DNA of 64,000 nt, taken from NCBI GenBank assembly GCA_012033205.1, contig JAAUSO010000006.1:1-64000 (forward strand), written 5' to 3'. A model generated the notes under the pieces. It was not told the DNA's origin and ran no database searches. It saw only the letters and a list, made by a program, of their open reading frames with translations. Below, in pieces: positions 49,258-58,949 of the stretch (within the stretch, counting starts at the first letter, position 1; the number at the start of each line of letters is the position of its first letter). Origin of the DNA: Richelia sp. SL_2_1 (GTDB taxonomy: Bacteria; Cyanobacteriota; Cyanobacteriia; Cyanobacteriales; Nostocaceae). A program made the translations under genes and the position numbers.

Positions 49258-49677
49258 ATGGCTCAATACCAAGAAACAGTAGAATCAAGCGCACTTACTA
49301 AACCCCCATCTGTGACTCCTAGAGGCGTTGCTGCAACTGAGTTACGTCCTTGGGGTTCTTTTACCGTTTTGGAAGAAGCACGGGGCTATAAAATCAAGCG
49401 TATTGAAGTTAAACCTGGACATCGCTTGAGCTTACAAATGCACCATCACCGTAGCGAACACTGGATTGTCGTATCTGGAACTGCTAAAGTTACCTGTGGT
49501 GAACAAGAAATTGTATTGAGCAATAATCAGTCCACCTACGTTCCCCAATGCACCACGCACCGCTTAGAAAACCCTGGTGTAATTCCTTTAGTATTAATTG
49601 AAGTACAAAACGGGGAGTACTTAGGAGAAGACGATATTGTGCGTTATCAAGACGACTATGCTCGCGCTGAAAAATAA
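49258..49677 (+). CDS. Cupin, mannose-6-phosphate isomerase type II C-terminal-like
   Basis: A single-domain cupin of 139 residues equivalent to the C-terminal phosphomannose isomerase domain of bifunctional ManC/type II enzymes. Motifs are RPWGSFTVLEE, KPGHRLSLQMHHHRSEHWIVVSGTA (metal-binding His cluster; given as KPGHRLSLQ and MHHHRSEHW), and YVPQCTTHRLENPG. It would interconvert fructose-6-phosphate and mannose-6-phosphate for GDP-mannose synthesis, consistent with the nearby glycan genes. The start at 49258 (MAQYQETV) is preferred because GAGG lies five bases upstream; an in-frame ATG at 49237 is possible. Confidence 0.87.
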   Translation: MAQYQETVESSALTKPPSVTPRGVAATELRPWGSFTVLEEARGYKIKRIEVKPGHRLSLQMHHHRSEHWIVVSGTAKVTCGEQEIVLSNNQSTYVPQCTTHRLENPGVIPLVLIEVQNGEYLGEDDIVRYQDDYARAEK

Positions 49678-49830
49678 AATTGGGGATAGCTTGCTCAAAG
49701 CTAACAACTCTTAACAGAGTCATAACTTTCATTTTAAAAATATATTGTGTTTTTCGTTTAAATCCCGCATGGAAACTTCTTACCCTTCTTGGTTTAAGAT
49801 TTTCCGTGCGGTACTTTTTCGTGGGGTATA

Positions 49831-49892
49831 TGTCGGGTTTTGATCATCGTTTTGTGATCTTACGACCGATATTTATTGTCAAAACCCGACTT
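49831..49892. repeat. REP-A hairpin repeat (copy 3)
   Basis: Arms TGTCGGGTTTTGATCA (from 49831) and GTCAAAACCCGACTTTTGA (from 49879) with a loop of about 35 bases, between the cupin and IscA-like genes. The 73-codon frame through it is rejected. The rest of the 304-bp gap is AT-rich leader. Confidence 0.8.
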
Positions 49893-49981
49893 TTGAGCTG
49901 ATCAAAGATGTTTGAGAGTGTAATCACGTTAAAATAATCAACTGTGGCTTTAAAATCCCAAATTTTTTGTTGTGTTTTTCC

Positions 49982-50317
49982 ATGATTAAACTTTCTCAAG
50001 CAGCAGCAGACGAAATACAGCGATTAAAATCAAAACAGAAACAGCCTAACCTTCTATTTTGTTTGGCTGTCAAACCTGGTGGTTGTTCCGGTTGGTTTTA
50101 CGATCTGACTTTCAAAGACGGACACACATTAACAGATGGCGATCGCATTTTTATCAGTCACAATATTCAAATAGTCGTTTCGACCGAAACCTTAGAACAT
50201 ATTCAAGATTTAACTATAGAATATTCAGAAGACCTGATGGGTGGAGGTTTTCGCTTTTACAACTCCCTAGCAAGTACTGTTTGCGGCTGCGGGAATTCTT
50301 TTTCAGTGGACAGTTAA
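49982..50317 (+). CDS. IscA/SufA-like iron-sulfur cluster assembly accessory protein
   Basis: A 111-residue A-type carrier. The three conserved cysteines are Cys35 in PGGCSGW and Cys101 and Cys103 in VCGCG, which together hold iron or a transient Fe-S cluster for delivery to target proteins. The rest follows the family (LSQAAADEIQRL, FISHNIQIVV, LTIEYSEDLMGGGFRFYN). The start MIKLSQ at 49982 is preferred over the longer MLCFSMIKL frame, although no ribosome site is seen. It lies upstream of the str operon on the same strand, separated by 173 bp with its own promoter-like box. Confidence 0.93.
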   Translation: MIKLSQAAADEIQRLKSKQKQPNLLFCLAVKPGGCSGWFYDLTFKDGHTLTDGDRIFISHNIQIVVSTETLEHIQDLTIEYSEDLMGGGFRFYNSLASTVCGCGNSFSVDS

Positions 50318-50434
50318 CACTAAGCAGTGAAAATTTCTACTTTCGTGTTCACAATGTCTAATGTGCAAAACACCATATATTAAAAAAACCTAAAAATATC
50401 AAAAAAAATTTACATAATCTTTTAGAAAAAGAGA

Positions 50435-50440
50435 TATAAT
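50435..50440 (+). promoter_or_regulatory. Likely -10 box of the rpsL promoter
   Basis: An exact TATAAT hexamer 51 bp before the rpsL start. TTTACA at 50409-50414 could be the -35 box, but the 20-base spacing is wider than ideal. Confidence 0.5.
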
Positions 50441-50490
50441 TAGGATTTGTTAAAAGTTAGACAATACAACAGCTTCATGTGCTGTAACTC

Positions 50491-50868
50491 ATGCCAACAA
50501 TACAGCAATTAATTCGTAACGAACGCTTTAAAGCGCGTCAGAAAACAAAGTCCCCGGCTCTGAAACAATGCCCTCAAAGGCGGGGCGTTTGTACCAGGGT
50601 TTACACAACGACTCCTAAGAAACCCAACTCAGCTTTGAGAAAAGTTGCAAGGGTAAGATTGACTTCTGGATTTGAGGTAACAGCCTATATTCCAGGAATT
50701 GGTCATAACTTGCAAGAACACTCAGTTGTAATGATCCGTGGCGGTAGGGTAAAAGACTTACCGGGTGTGAGATACCATATCATCCGTGGAACCTTAGACA
50801 CCGCCGGAGTCAAAGACCGCAAACAAGGTCGTTCAAAGTACGGAACGAAGCGCCCGAAAGAATCATGA
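50491..50868 (+). CDS. rpsL: 30S ribosomal protein S12
   Basis: A 125-residue protein of the decoding centre. Conserved segments [39 protein letters not shown] (given in parts: [11 protein letters not shown] and [13 protein letters not shown]) and [25 protein letters not shown] are all present. The KKPNSA lysine and the GRVKDLPG loop are the usual sites of streptomycin-affecting variation, and here both carry the standard residues. First gene of the str operon, which continues as rpsG-fusA-tuf-rpsJ. No Shine-Dalgarno site is visible at its ATG. Confidence 0.98.
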   Translation: MPTIQQLIRNERFKARQKTKSPALKQCPQRRGVCTRVYTTTPKKPNSALRKVARVRLTSGFEVTAYIPGIGHNLQEHSVVMIRGGRVKDLPGVRYHIIRGTLDTAGVKDRKQGRSKYGTKRPKES

Positions 50869-51395
50869 TTGTGGTTGGATTACCGCAGAATACATATTAT
50901 TTATATCGGTCGCGGTCTAACTACAGTTACCATGATTACACTCTGCGGTAAAAGATCAGCCACACTCGAATGTACGAGAAAACAATCAAACTGCCCTATG
51001 GAAGCAAGGCGGCTACCTGGGTTCTAGCTTGCTAGATAAAGGTCGCAAGACCAGAGAGGGAGAGTAAGACCATCACCGACTTGAGTGTCGGACTTGCAGT
51101 AATGTAAGTAGATTACGTGGCATCTGCCAATGAAACAGGAAGCGTGAACCGCCATGGGGTGGGGTAGTTAACAAGCGTTCTCAGTATACTGATAAAGTTG
51201 AGAAAGTCCACGGCAACAGCGAGTTTAACTTTGATTAGTTCAGGTTTTTAGATTCTCCGCAATTGTTTGCTTAGAATGAGGAAGTTAGTATTTCTCGATT
51301 TCTTGTCAAAGAAATAGGAATACATCCCAATATAATGGCCGGAAGTAATCAAGAGTATTTCTCTGTAGTTGCCCTAATTGAATTAAAGGTTAAGT
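50869..51395. other. Anomalous hairpin-rich insert between rpsL and rpsG
   Basis: A 527-bp spacer, unusually long for this operon position. Its first half is richer in GC than nearby gaps. TTACCGCAGA (50880s) and TCTGCGGTAA (50942-50951) are inverted repeats; GGTCGCAAGACC and a GACTTGAGTGTCGGACTT segment can also fold. Near 51119-51172 the text CATCTGCCAATGAAACAGGAAG and CCATGGGGTGGGGTAGTTAAC recalls the 3' end of IS200/IS605-type tnpB elements. No intact frame exists. I infer either a decayed transposon end or a structured RNA. Confidence 0.35.
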
Positions 51396-51866
51396 ATGTC
51401 TCGTCGTGGTGTAATTCAAAGGCGTGCAGTCCCGCCTGATTCCGTTTACAACAGTCGCTTGATCAGTATGACAATCAGGCGAATCATGCGTCATGGCAAG
51501 AAATCTCTTGCGGCGCGGATAGTTTATGATGCAATGAAAATCATTGAAGAAAGAACTGGTAACGACCCTACAGAAGTGTTTGAGAGAGCGATACGCAATC
51601 TGACTCCATTGGTGGAAGTAAAAGCTCGGCGAGTTGGTGGAGCCACTTACCAAGTACCAATGGAAGTTCGTTCCGAAAGAGGAACAACCCTCGCACTGCG
51701 TTGGTTGGTTCAGTATTCCCGTCAGCGTCCGGGTCGAACAATGGCAAGCAAGCTAGCAAACGAGTTAATGGATGCGTCAAACGAAACGGGTAGCGCAATT
51801 CGCAAACGGGAAGAAACACACCGAATGGCAGAAGCAAACAAAGCTTTTGCTCATTATCGTTACTAA
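51396..51866 (+). CDS. rpsG: 30S ribosomal protein S7
   Basis: A 156-residue primary 16S rRNA-binding protein that nucleates the small-subunit head. Typical segments: [57 protein letters not shown], and [20 protein letters not shown] precedes the ATG by about six bases. fusA begins 152 bp downstream on the same strand. Nothing unusual. Confidence 0.98.
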   Translation: MSRRGVIQRRAVPPDSVYNSRLISMTIRRIMRHGKKSLAARIVYDAMKIIEERTGNDPTEVFERAIRNLTPLVEVKARRVGGATYQVPMEVRSERGTTLALRWLVQYSRQRPGRTMASKLANELMDASNETGSAIRKREETHRMAEANKAFAHYRY

Positions 51867-52018
51867 ATTGAAGATCGATATATTGGCGACCTAGGTCGGC
51901 AATGTATCATCTTTATTGCTATAAATATAACGGTTTTAGTTAGGTTATATAGTATAGAAACTTCTCGTTTTGGTAATATATCAAAATATCTGTAGGTTGA
52001 AAATCATAGGAGGCAGTA

Positions 52019-54097
52019 GTGGCACGTACCATCCCGCTAGAAAGAGTGCGCAATATGGGTATTGCAGCGCATATTGATGCGGGTAAAACAACAACAACAG
52101 AAAGAATACTGTTTTACTCCGGCATCATTCACAAAATAGGTGAAGTTCACGAGGGAACTGCCGTCACGGACTGGATGGCACAAGAACGGGAACGGGGAAT
52201 TACGATTACTGCTGCTGCAATTAGTACCAGTTGGAAAGAACATCAAATTAACATTATTGATACCCCTGGTCACGTGGATTTCACCATTGAAGTTGAACGT
52301 TCGATGCGGGTATTGGATGGTGTAATTACGGTTTTATGTTCTGTAGGCGGCGTGCAGCCTCAGACAGAGACAGTTTGGCGGCAAGCAGACCGCTATCGGG
52401 TGCCAAGAATCATTTTTGTCAATAAGATGGATCGCACGGGCGCAAACTTTTATCGAGTTTACGAGCAAGCACGCGATCGCCTGCGGGCTAATGCGATTCC
52501 CATACAATTGCCCATCGGTAACGAAGGGGAATTTAGCGGCATTATTGACTTGGTAAAAATGCGTGCTTTTGTTTATAACAACGACGAAGGCACTGATATC
52601 GAGGAAACTGTTATTCCTGACGAAATGCAGGAATTGGCTTCGGAATATCGTACTAAGCTGATTGAAGCAGTAGCGGAAACCTCGGATAGCTTGATGACCA
52701 AGTATTTCGAGGGTGAGGATTTGACCGAAGAGGAAGTTCGTCTTGCCTTGCGTAAAGGTACAATCGCTGGAACTATGGTGCCGATGCTTTGCGGTTCGGC
52801 ATTCAAAAATAAAGGCGTACAATTGTTACTTGATGCAGTGGTAGATTATCTGCCATCCCCACTAGAAGTACCTCCAATTCAAGGCACCCTACCAAACGGT
52901 GAAACCGTTGAAAGGCACGCTGACGATCAAGCTCCTTTATCGGCTCTGGCTTTCAAAGTTATGGCTGACCCCTACGGTCGTCTGACGTTTATTCGAGTTT
53001 ACTCTGGGGTGCTAAAAAAAGGCAGCTATGTGTACAACTCCACCAAAGATAAAAAAGAACGACTTTCTCGTTTGGTGTTAATGAAAGCAGATGACCGACA
53101 AGATGTCGAACAACTATCGGCGGGAGACTTAGGGGCTGCGGTGGGGTTAAAGTATACCTTGACAGGTGACACGCTTTGTGATGAAGATTCTCCAGTGATT
53201 CTGGAATCGCTTTATATTCCTGAATCAGTAATATCTGTGGCGGTTGAACCCAAAACCCAAAACGATATGGAGAAATTAGGCAAAGCACTGCAATCACTTT
53301 CGGAAGAAGACCCAACCTTCCGAGTTAGCGTTAACCCTGAAACCAATCAAACAGTGATTGCGGGAATGGGGGAACTACACCTGGAAATTTTAGTAGATCG
53401 GATGCTACGAGAATTTAAGGTGGAAGCTAACGTTGGTGCGCCGCAGGTTGCCTATCGGGAAACAATCCGCAAATCCATTAACGGAATTGAAGGTAAATTC
53501 ATCCGTCAGAGCGGTGGTAAAGGTCAATACGGTCACGTAGTGATCAACTTGGAACCTGGAGAGGCTGGAAGCGGTTTTGAATTTGTTTCTAAGATTGTCG
53601 GTGGTTCGATACCAAAAGAATATATTGGACCTGCCGAACAAGGAATGAAAGAAACTTGCGAATCCGGTATTATAGCTGGGTATCCATTAATTGACGTTAA
53701 AGCAACGTTGGTTGATGGGTCTTATCATGATGTAGACTCTTCGGAAATGGCTTTCAAAATTGCTGGTTCAATGGCAATGAAACAAGCTGTAATCAAAGCT
53801 TCTCCAGTGCTGTTAGAGCCTATGATGAAAGTTGAGGTAGAAGTACCCGAAGATTTCCTTGGGGATGTCATCGGCGACCTCAACTCTCGTCGCGGTCAAA
53901 TTGAAGGCATGGAGTCCGAAGATAGCTTAGCCAAGGTAACTTCTAAAGTGCCATTGGCAGAAATGTTTGGTTACGCAACTGACATTCGGTCAAAAACCCA
54001 AGGTCGGGGTACCTTCTCAATGCAGTTTAGTAGCTACGAAGAAGTACCTCGCAACGTGGCTGAGGCAATAATTGCTAAAAACAAAGGGAACGCATAG
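52019..54097 (+). CDS. fusA: Elongation factor G
   Basis: The 692-residue translocase GTPase of protein synthesis. GTP-binding motifs are [10 protein letters not shown] (16-25), [16 protein letters not shown] and NKMD; later domains include [12 protein letters not shown] and the domain IV segment GGKGQYGHV. The start is GTG at 52019, with AGGAGG six bases upstream and [15 protein letters not shown] as in homologues. tuf starts 22 bp downstream. Standard length. Confidence 0.98.
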   Translation: MARTIPLERVRNMGIAAHIDAGKTTTTERILFYSGIIHKIGEVHEGTAVTDWMAQERERGITITAAAISTSWKEHQINIIDTPGHVDFTIEVERSMRVLDGVITVLCSVGGVQPQTETVWRQADRYRVPRIIFVNKMDRTGANFYRVYEQARDRLRANAIPIQLPIGNEGEFSGIIDLVKMRAFVYNNDEGTDIEETVIPDEMQELASEYRTKLIEAVAETSDSLMTKYFEGEDLTEEEVRLALRKGTIAGTMVPMLCGSAFKNKGVQLLLDAVVDYLPSPLEVPPIQGTLPNGETVERHADDQAPLSALAFKVMADPYGRLTFIRVYSGVLKKGSYVYNSTKDKKERLSRLVLMKADDRQDVEQLSAGDLGAAVGLKYTLTGDTLCDEDSPVILESLYIPESVISVAVEPKTQNDMEKLGKALQSLSEEDPTFRVSVNPETNQTVIAGMGELHLEILVDRMLREFKVEANVGAPQVAYRETIRKSINGIEGKFIRQSGGKGQYGHVVINLEPGEAGSGFEFVSKIVGGSIPKEYIGPAEQGMKETCESGIIAGYPLIDVKATLVDGSYHDVDSSEMAFKIAGSMAMKQAVIKASPVLLEPMMKVEVEVPEDFLGDVIGDLNSRRGQIEGMESEDSLAKVTSKVPLAEMFGYATDIRSKTQGRGTFSMQFSSYEEVPRNVAEAIIAKNKGNA

Positions 54098-54119
54098 TTA
54101 GAAAAGGAAACGAGGATAC

Positions 54120-55349
54120 ATGGCACGCGCAAAATTTGAAAGAAATAAACCACACGTTAATATCGGTACTATTGGCCACGTTGACCACGGTAAAACCACG
54201 TTGACAGCAGCCATCACCATGACTTTATCCGCCTTGGGTCAGTCTGCGGCGAAGAAGTACGATGATATTGACAACGCACCTGAAGAAAAAGCACGGGGTA
54301 TTACTATTAATACTTCCCACGTTGAGTATGAAACTGACAGTCGTCACTATGCTCACGTAGATTGTCCCGGACACGCTGACTACGTGAAAAACATGATCAC
54401 TGGTGCAGCCCAAATGGACGGTGCAATTCTTGTAGTGTCTGCTGCTGACGGTCCGATGCCCCAAACTCGCGAACACATTCTGCTCGCAAAGCAGGTTGGT
54501 GTACCTAGCCTTGTGGTGTTCTTGAACAAGCAAGACATGGTGGATGATGACGAATTGTTGGAGTTGGTGGAGTTGGAAGTCCGCGAACTTCTTAGCGACT
54601 ACGATTTCCCTGGTGACGATATTCCTGTAATTTCAGGTTCTGGTTTGCAAGCCTTGGAAAAAATGATTGCTAACCCCACTATGAAGAAAGGTGAAGACCC
54701 CTGGGTAGATAAAATCTACGATTTGATGGAACAGGTAGATGCTTATATTCCTACTCCCGAACGTGCTGTAGATAAGCCTTTCTTGATGGCGGTAGAAGAT
54801 GTATTTTCGATTACAGGTCGCGGTACTGTGGCAACTGGTAGAATCGAACGCGGAAAAGTTAAAGTTGGCGACCAAGTTGAACTGGTTGGCATCAGAAATA
54901 CTCGCGCCACCACCGTAACTGGGATCGAGATGTTTAAGAAGAGTCTCGATGAAGGTATGGCTGGAGATAATGCAGGAGTATTGCTGCGCGGTATGCAGAA
55001 AGAGGATATCGAACGTGGCATGGTAATCGCAAAGCCTGGTAGTATTACTCCTCATACTGAATTTGAAGGCGAAGTATACGTTTTAACAGAAAAAGAAGGC
55101 GGTCGTAAAACCCCATTCTTTTCCGGTTATCGTCCTCAATTCTACGTGCGTACCACTGATGTAACAGGTTCAATCAAATCCTTTACCGCCGATGATGGTA
55201 GTGAAGCGGAAATGGTAATGCCTGGAGACCGCATTAAAATGAACGTAGAATTAATCAGCCCGATCGCGATCGAACAAGGAATGCGCTTTGCAATCCGCGA
55301 AGGTGGTCGTACTATCGGTGCTGGGGTAGTTTCTAAAATCGTCAAGTAG
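54120..55349 (+). CDS. tuf: Elongation factor Tu
   Basis: A 409-residue GTPase that delivers aminoacyl-tRNA to the ribosome. [10 protein letters not shown] (18-27), the [12 protein letters not shown] switch I region, DCPGHADY and NKQD are present. The last carries Gln in place of the common Cys, which is normal in cyanobacteria. A short insert around residues 185-200 ([13 protein letters not shown]) is typical of cyanobacterial and plastid EF-Tu. GAGG lies five bases before the ATG. A terminator hairpin follows 27 bp after the stop. Confidence 0.98.
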   Translation: MARAKFERNKPHVNIGTIGHVDHGKTTLTAAITMTLSALGQSAAKKYDDIDNAPEEKARGITINTSHVEYETDSRHYAHVDCPGHADYVKNMITGAAQMDGAILVVSAADGPMPQTREHILLAKQVGVPSLVVFLNKQDMVDDDELLELVELEVRELLSDYDFPGDDIPVISGSGLQALEKMIANPTMKKGEDPWVDKIYDLMEQVDAYIPTPERAVDKPFLMAVEDVFSITGRGTVATGRIERGKVKVGDQVELVGIRNTRATTVTGIEMFKKSLDEGMAGDNAGVLLRGMQKEDIERGMVIAKPGSITPHTEFEGEVYVLTEKEGGRKTPFFSGYRPQFYVRTTDVTGSIKSFTADDGSEAEMVMPGDRIKMNVELISPIAIEQGMRFAIREGGRTIGAGVVSKIVK

Positions 55350-55375
55350 TTGGTCATAAATCTTAATTGAACAAC

Positions 55376-55409
55376 AAGCAGGGATGGTATAGCGCATCTC
55401 TGCTTTTTT
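55376..55409 (+). terminator. Rho-independent-like terminator after tuf
   Basis: AAGCAGGGATG (55376-55386) pairs with CATCTCTGCTT (55395-55405) with one mismatch and an 8-base loop, followed by T6. It may only partly stop transcription, since rpsJ follows. Confidence 0.75.
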
Positions 55410-55548
55410 ACCTGTTTTAATAAATTGGAAACAGAAACAATCAGAATCGGGAAAGTGATTTTTTGATTTTGACCGACGTTGGTATATATTTCATATATAT
55501 TTCCATTTCTTTCTCGTACAAATAATCAGAACCAGGAAAACTGAAAAA

Positions 55549-55866
55549 ATGGCTACTTTACAGCAGCAGAAAATTAGAATTCGTTTAAAAGCTTTTGACC
55601 GTCGCTTACTCGATACATCTTGCGAAAAAATAGTTGATACCGCAAATCGTACTAATGCAACAGCGATCGGTCCGATACCTTTACCTACAAAGCGCCGCAT
55701 TTACTGCGTACTTCGTTCTCCTCACGTAGATAAAGATTCGCGAGAACACTTTGAAACCCGTACCCATCGACGGATTATTGATATCTATCAACCTTCCTCC
55801 AAAACCATTGATGCTTTGATGAAACTGGATTTACCTTCGGGTGTGGATATTGAAGTTAAACTTTAG
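55549..55866 (+). CDS. rpsJ: 30S ribosomal protein S10
   Basis: A 105-residue ribosomal protein that also partners NusB in antitermination. The sequence [52 protein letters not shown] (given in parts) and [12 protein letters not shown] is canonical. AGGA lies about ten bases upstream. It closes the str operon in this order, as in other cyanobacteria, with a strong terminator downstream. The tuf-rpsJ gap is 199 bp with a hairpin, so rpsJ may also have its own promoter. Confidence 0.97.
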   Translation: MATLQQQKIRIRLKAFDRRLLDTSCEKIVDTANRTNATAIGPIPLPTKRRIYCVLRSPHVDKDSREHFETRTHRRIIDIYQPSSKTIDALMKLDLPSGVDIEVKL

Positions 55867-55944
55867 TCGCATTGTCACATACTTGGCTGTTAATCGATAA
55901 ATCACAACCCATAAAATATACATAGTGTCAATAGATATTTGTTA

Positions 55945-55972
55945 CCCTTAGAAAAATTTCTAAGGGCTTTTT
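55945..55972 (+). terminator. Rho-independent terminator after rpsJ
   Basis: CCCTTAGAA and TTCTAAGGG form a perfect 9-bp stem with a 4-base loop, followed by CTTTTT. It is the clearest terminator in the window and marks the end of the str operon. Confidence 0.88.
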
Positions 55973-56007
55973 ATTAACTTGAGTTTAACAGAGTGGAACG
56001 AGTCATT

Positions 56008-56074
56008 AAGAAGTCGGGTTTTTACGAGAAATATAGGTAACATCAGAAAACACTCATAAAAACCCGACTTCTTA
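56008..56074. repeat. REP-A hairpin repeat (copy 4)
   Basis: AAGAAGTCGGGTTTTTA (from 56009) and AAAAACCCGACTTCTTA (from 56058) are near-perfect complements, 35 bases into the region past the rpsJ terminator. The rest of 55867-56255 is AT-rich leader without a gene. Confidence 0.85.
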
Positions 56075-56255
56075 CCCCACGAAAAATTCAGGTTTTACAG
56101 CTTCTTTTCATCGAGATTCAGTAATCAAGGATTCACCATCAAATTCACGTTTTGTTAACGCTTCAAAACGAGTTTAGGGTAAAATATAAAGAAAATAGAG
56201 TTTTTTCCACAAAGAAATACTTTTATGTATAGTAAAAATATAAATAACTGTAAAT

Positions 56256-56906
56256 ATGACTTCCTCTTCTAAAATCGCAGTTCGCGAACTACCTCTGTTC
56301 CCATTACCAGATGTAGTTCTGTTCCCTACTAGACCATTACCTTTACATATTTTTGAATTTCGCTACCGAATCATGATGAACACCATTTTGGACAGCGATC
56401 GCAGATTCGGGGTATTAATGGTAGATCCAGCAAAAGGGACGGTTGCTAATGTTGGTTGCTGTGCGGAAATCATTCATCATCAACGATTAAAAGATGACCG
56501 AATGAAAATGCTAACTGTAGGACAACAAAGATTTCGCGTTTTAGAGTACGTTCGCGAAAAACCTTATTTTGTTGGGTTAGTTGAGTGGATTGATGACGAA
56601 GAATCATCAATTGATTTACGAAATGAAGCATCTGAGGTGGAGCAGTTATTGCGTGATGTTGTACGGCTTAGTGCCAAGTTAACCGAGCAAAACATCGAAC
56701 TACCACAAGATTTACCCGCTTTACCTAAAGAATTATCTTACTGGGTAGCCAGCAATCTTTACCGTGTTGCTCCAGAGCAACAATTACTTTTGGAAATGCA
56801 AAATACTGCCGATCGATTACAACGAGAAGCAGAAATTTTAACTTCAACTCGCAATCATTTAGCCGCTCGTACTGTTCTTAAAGATACATTAAATCAAACT
56901 TTGTAA
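56256..56906 (+). CDS. Lon N-terminal domain (LON substrate-binding) protein
   Basis: A 216-residue stand-alone version of the Lon protease N-terminal domain, with no ATPase or protease part. The opening RELPLFPLPDVVLFPTRPLPLHIFEFRYR (in parts RELPLFPLPDVVLFP and LPLHIFEFRYR) is the family signature. The role is unknown; related proteins may bind unfolded or damaged proteins. It sits between the ribosomal operon and pheA, in a neighbourhood that is often shared among cyanobacteria. It converges with pheA. Confidence 0.92.
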   Translation: MTSSSKIAVRELPLFPLPDVVLFPTRPLPLHIFEFRYRIMMNTILDSDRRFGVLMVDPAKGTVANVGCCAEIIHHQRLKDDRMKMLTVGQQRFRVLEYVREKPYFVGLVEWIDDEESSIDLRNEASEVEQLLRDVVRLSAKLTEQNIELPQDLPALPKELSYWVASNLYRVAPEQQLLLEMQNTADRLQREAEILTSTRNHLAARTVLKDTLNQTL

Positions 56907-57052
56907 TTAACAATTAAGAGTGGGTTATTAATTAGTAATTAAATGGAGTTTATGAAACCTAAAATTTCTATTTTAAGAACTTTAGTAATATTTAACCTCA
57001 AAATATAGGAGTCAAATTACGAGTTAAAACATATTAACTATTTGTCCTAATT

Positions 57053-57081
57053 TTAAATTAAATTAAATTAAATTAAATTTA
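57053..57081. repeat. AATTA pentad tract
   Basis: Five AAATT units at the tail of the convergent Lon-N/pheA gap. Confidence 0.7.
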
Positions 57082-57978
57082 AAACAAGGATTCTGTTGAT
57101 AAAACATTGTAACTACCAAAAATTTTCAGGATTTCTGTGTGATTAGACAATTCAGCTAAAGCAGATTGCATTTCGATAGAAGCAGCATTTGCTTCCAAAT
57201 CGATGAAAAACAAGTATTCTCCTAGAGAACGTTTTGTTGGACGCGATTCAATTCTGCTGAGGTTGATATTTTGCTTGACGAAAACTTGCAAAGTTTTAAC
57301 TAATGCACCGGGTAAATTTGCTGGTACACTAAATGCTAGTGAAGTATAAAAAGTGGTGCTAACTGACATTTGAGCATTTAGATCGCGATATCCCATTTTG
57401 CTGATGCTTTGGTTATCACACTGACTAATTACCCAAAAACGGGTACAATTTTCTGGGTAATCATTAATACTGTTTGCAAGCACAGGTAGATTATATAGTT
57501 GCGCGGCTCTGCGAGATGAAATAGCTGCCGCAGCTTTAACATTTTTTAATTGTTGTAGCGCTTCTGTTGTAGAATTACTAGGAATTAGCTGTACATTAGG
57601 GAGAAACTTATCCAACCATTTTTGACATTGAGCTAATGCTTGTGGATGAGAATAAACGGTTTCGATACTATCTAAGTCTTGAGAACAGGAAATTAATGCG
57701 TGAGTTATGGGCATAACTAAAGCTAATTGAATTTGCAGATTCTCTAACTGCCAAAGTGTATCTAAAGTGACAGTAACCCCTCCTTGAATAGAATTTTCTA
57801 CAGGTACTACAGCTAAATCTGCTTGACCATTAGCTACAGAATCAAGTGTTTGGAAAATGCTCGGATAAGGACGCAAATAAGCTTCGGTATTAGTAGTTTT
57901 AGTTAGCCAACTGACATAATACAAGGCTGCTTGTTCTGCATAAGTACCCAGAGGTCCCAAATGTGCAATTGATATCAT
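57079..57978 (-). CDS. pheA: Prephenate dehydratase
   Basis: A 299-residue monofunctional enzyme that turns prephenate into phenylpyruvate in phenylalanine synthesis. The PDT domain has HLGPLGTYAEQAALYY, VPVENSIQGGV, and NCTRFWVIS with the catalytic Thr-Arg-Phe. The C-terminal ACT domain has GALVKTLQVF and ESRPTKRSLGEYLFFID, whose ESRP motif binds phenylalanine for feedback inhibition. No chorismate mutase domain is fused. It is divergent from the DUF1997 gene. Confidence 0.96.
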   Translation of the reverse strand: MISIAHLGPLGTYAEQAALYYVSWLTKTTNTEAYLRPYPSIFQTLDSVANGQADLAVVPVENSIQGGVTVTLDTLWQLENLQIQLALVMPITHALISCSQDLDSIETVYSHPQALAQCQKWLDKFLPNVQLIPSNSTTEALQQLKNVKAAAAISSRRAAQLYNLPVLANSINDYPENCTRFWVISQCDNQSISKMGYRDLNAQMSVSTTFYTSLAFSVPANLPGALVKTLQVFVKQNINLSRIESRPTKRSLGEYLFFIDLEANAASIEMQSALAELSNHTEILKIFGSYNVLSTESLF

Positions 57979-58224
57979 ATTGATAAAACCTTTAGTTTTT
58001 ATATTCTATTACTTATGTTGACTTAAAAAATGGAATATTTTGAGTTCTAATCTGTTTTTAAGAGTTCAAATAGCAAATAAAATACCAAATTTATAACCTT
58101 AAATAGATACTATAATTCACAAAAATTTTTATAATCAGTAAAGAGTATCGAGTTTTCACAAAAACAAAAACCTATATTCTTGTAAAAAAAAATATAATTA
58201 TCGACAAATTGTTGTCGCTTAACT

Positions 58225-58815
58225 ATGGCTACTAAATTTAAAGCCTGTCAATCTGTAGAAATTCCCGTTCCATACGAGCCTATTCCAATTAAGCATTACT
58301 TACGTCAACCCCAACGCTTGGTTAATGCATTAGTTGATTCTAGTCGGATTGAACAGTTAAGTAGAGAGGTTTTTCGTTTAAAAATGCGTCCTTTAAGTTT
58401 TATGTCACTGAGTATTCAACCAGTTGTAGACATGAAAGTGTGGGCTTTAGCTGATGGAACAATTCGTTTGGAATCAGTAAATAGTGAAATTCGTGGAATA
58501 GAATATATTAACCAACGTTTTCAACTCGACTTAAAAGGTTATTTATCGAGTTACGAAAAAGACGGAAATACTTATCTTAAAGGTATCGCAAATTTAGAAG
58601 TCAAGGTAGAATTTCCGCCACCTTTATCTTTTACTCCTAAATCAATATTAGAAGCTGCTGGTAACAGCCTGCTTAAAAGCGTATTACTGACAATCAAGCA
58701 AAGATTGTTACATCAACTGCTAATTGATTATCGGCATTGGGTAGAATTACATTCTATTGATAATAATTATCTTGACTCCGATGGTAATGATTTTACGGTT
58801 TTTAAACCCGAATAA
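58225..58815 (+). CDS. DUF1997-family protein
   Basis: A 196-residue protein of a family found in cyanobacteria and plastids, function unknown. Recognisable parts are YLRQPQRLVNALVDSSRI, VFRLKMRPLSFMSLSIQPVVDM, and the C-terminal SLLKSVLLTIKQRLLHQLLIDYRHW. The absence of a signal or membrane helix suggests a soluble protein; the fold may be lipid-binding-like, but that is speculation. A REP-A hairpin begins 15 bp after the stop, consistent with a 3' end role. It is convergent with rnhB. Confidence 0.88.
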   Translation: MATKFKACQSVEIPVPYEPIPIKHYLRQPQRLVNALVDSSRIEQLSREVFRLKMRPLSFMSLSIQPVVDMKVWALADGTIRLESVNSEIRGIEYINQRFQLDLKGYLSSYEKDGNTYLKGIANLEVKVEFPPPLSFTPKSILEAAGNSLLKSVLLTIKQRLLHQLLIDYRHWVELHSIDNNYLDSDGNDFTVFKPE

Positions 58816-58829
58816 TTGTTTTGACTTTT

Positions 58830-58896
58830 AAGAAGTCGGGTTTTTTAGCTTAAATATTTCTAAACCCACATAACCACTATAAAAACCCGACTTCTC
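58830..58896. repeat. REP-A hairpin repeat (copy 5)
   Basis: AAGAAGTCGGGTTTTTT (from 58830) and AAAAACCCGACTTCTCA (from 58881) are near-perfect complements with a 34-base loop, between the convergent DUF1997 and rnhB genes. It could terminate both. Confidence 0.85.
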
Positions 58897-58949
58897 ACCC
58901 AATAATTAGAGGCAGCGATTGAGAAGAATCAAATAAACAAGTTATTTGG

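Noticed and set aside
49680-49901. 73-codon plus frame after the cupin gene
   Set aside because: Runs through a REP-A hairpin and lacks a ribosome site.
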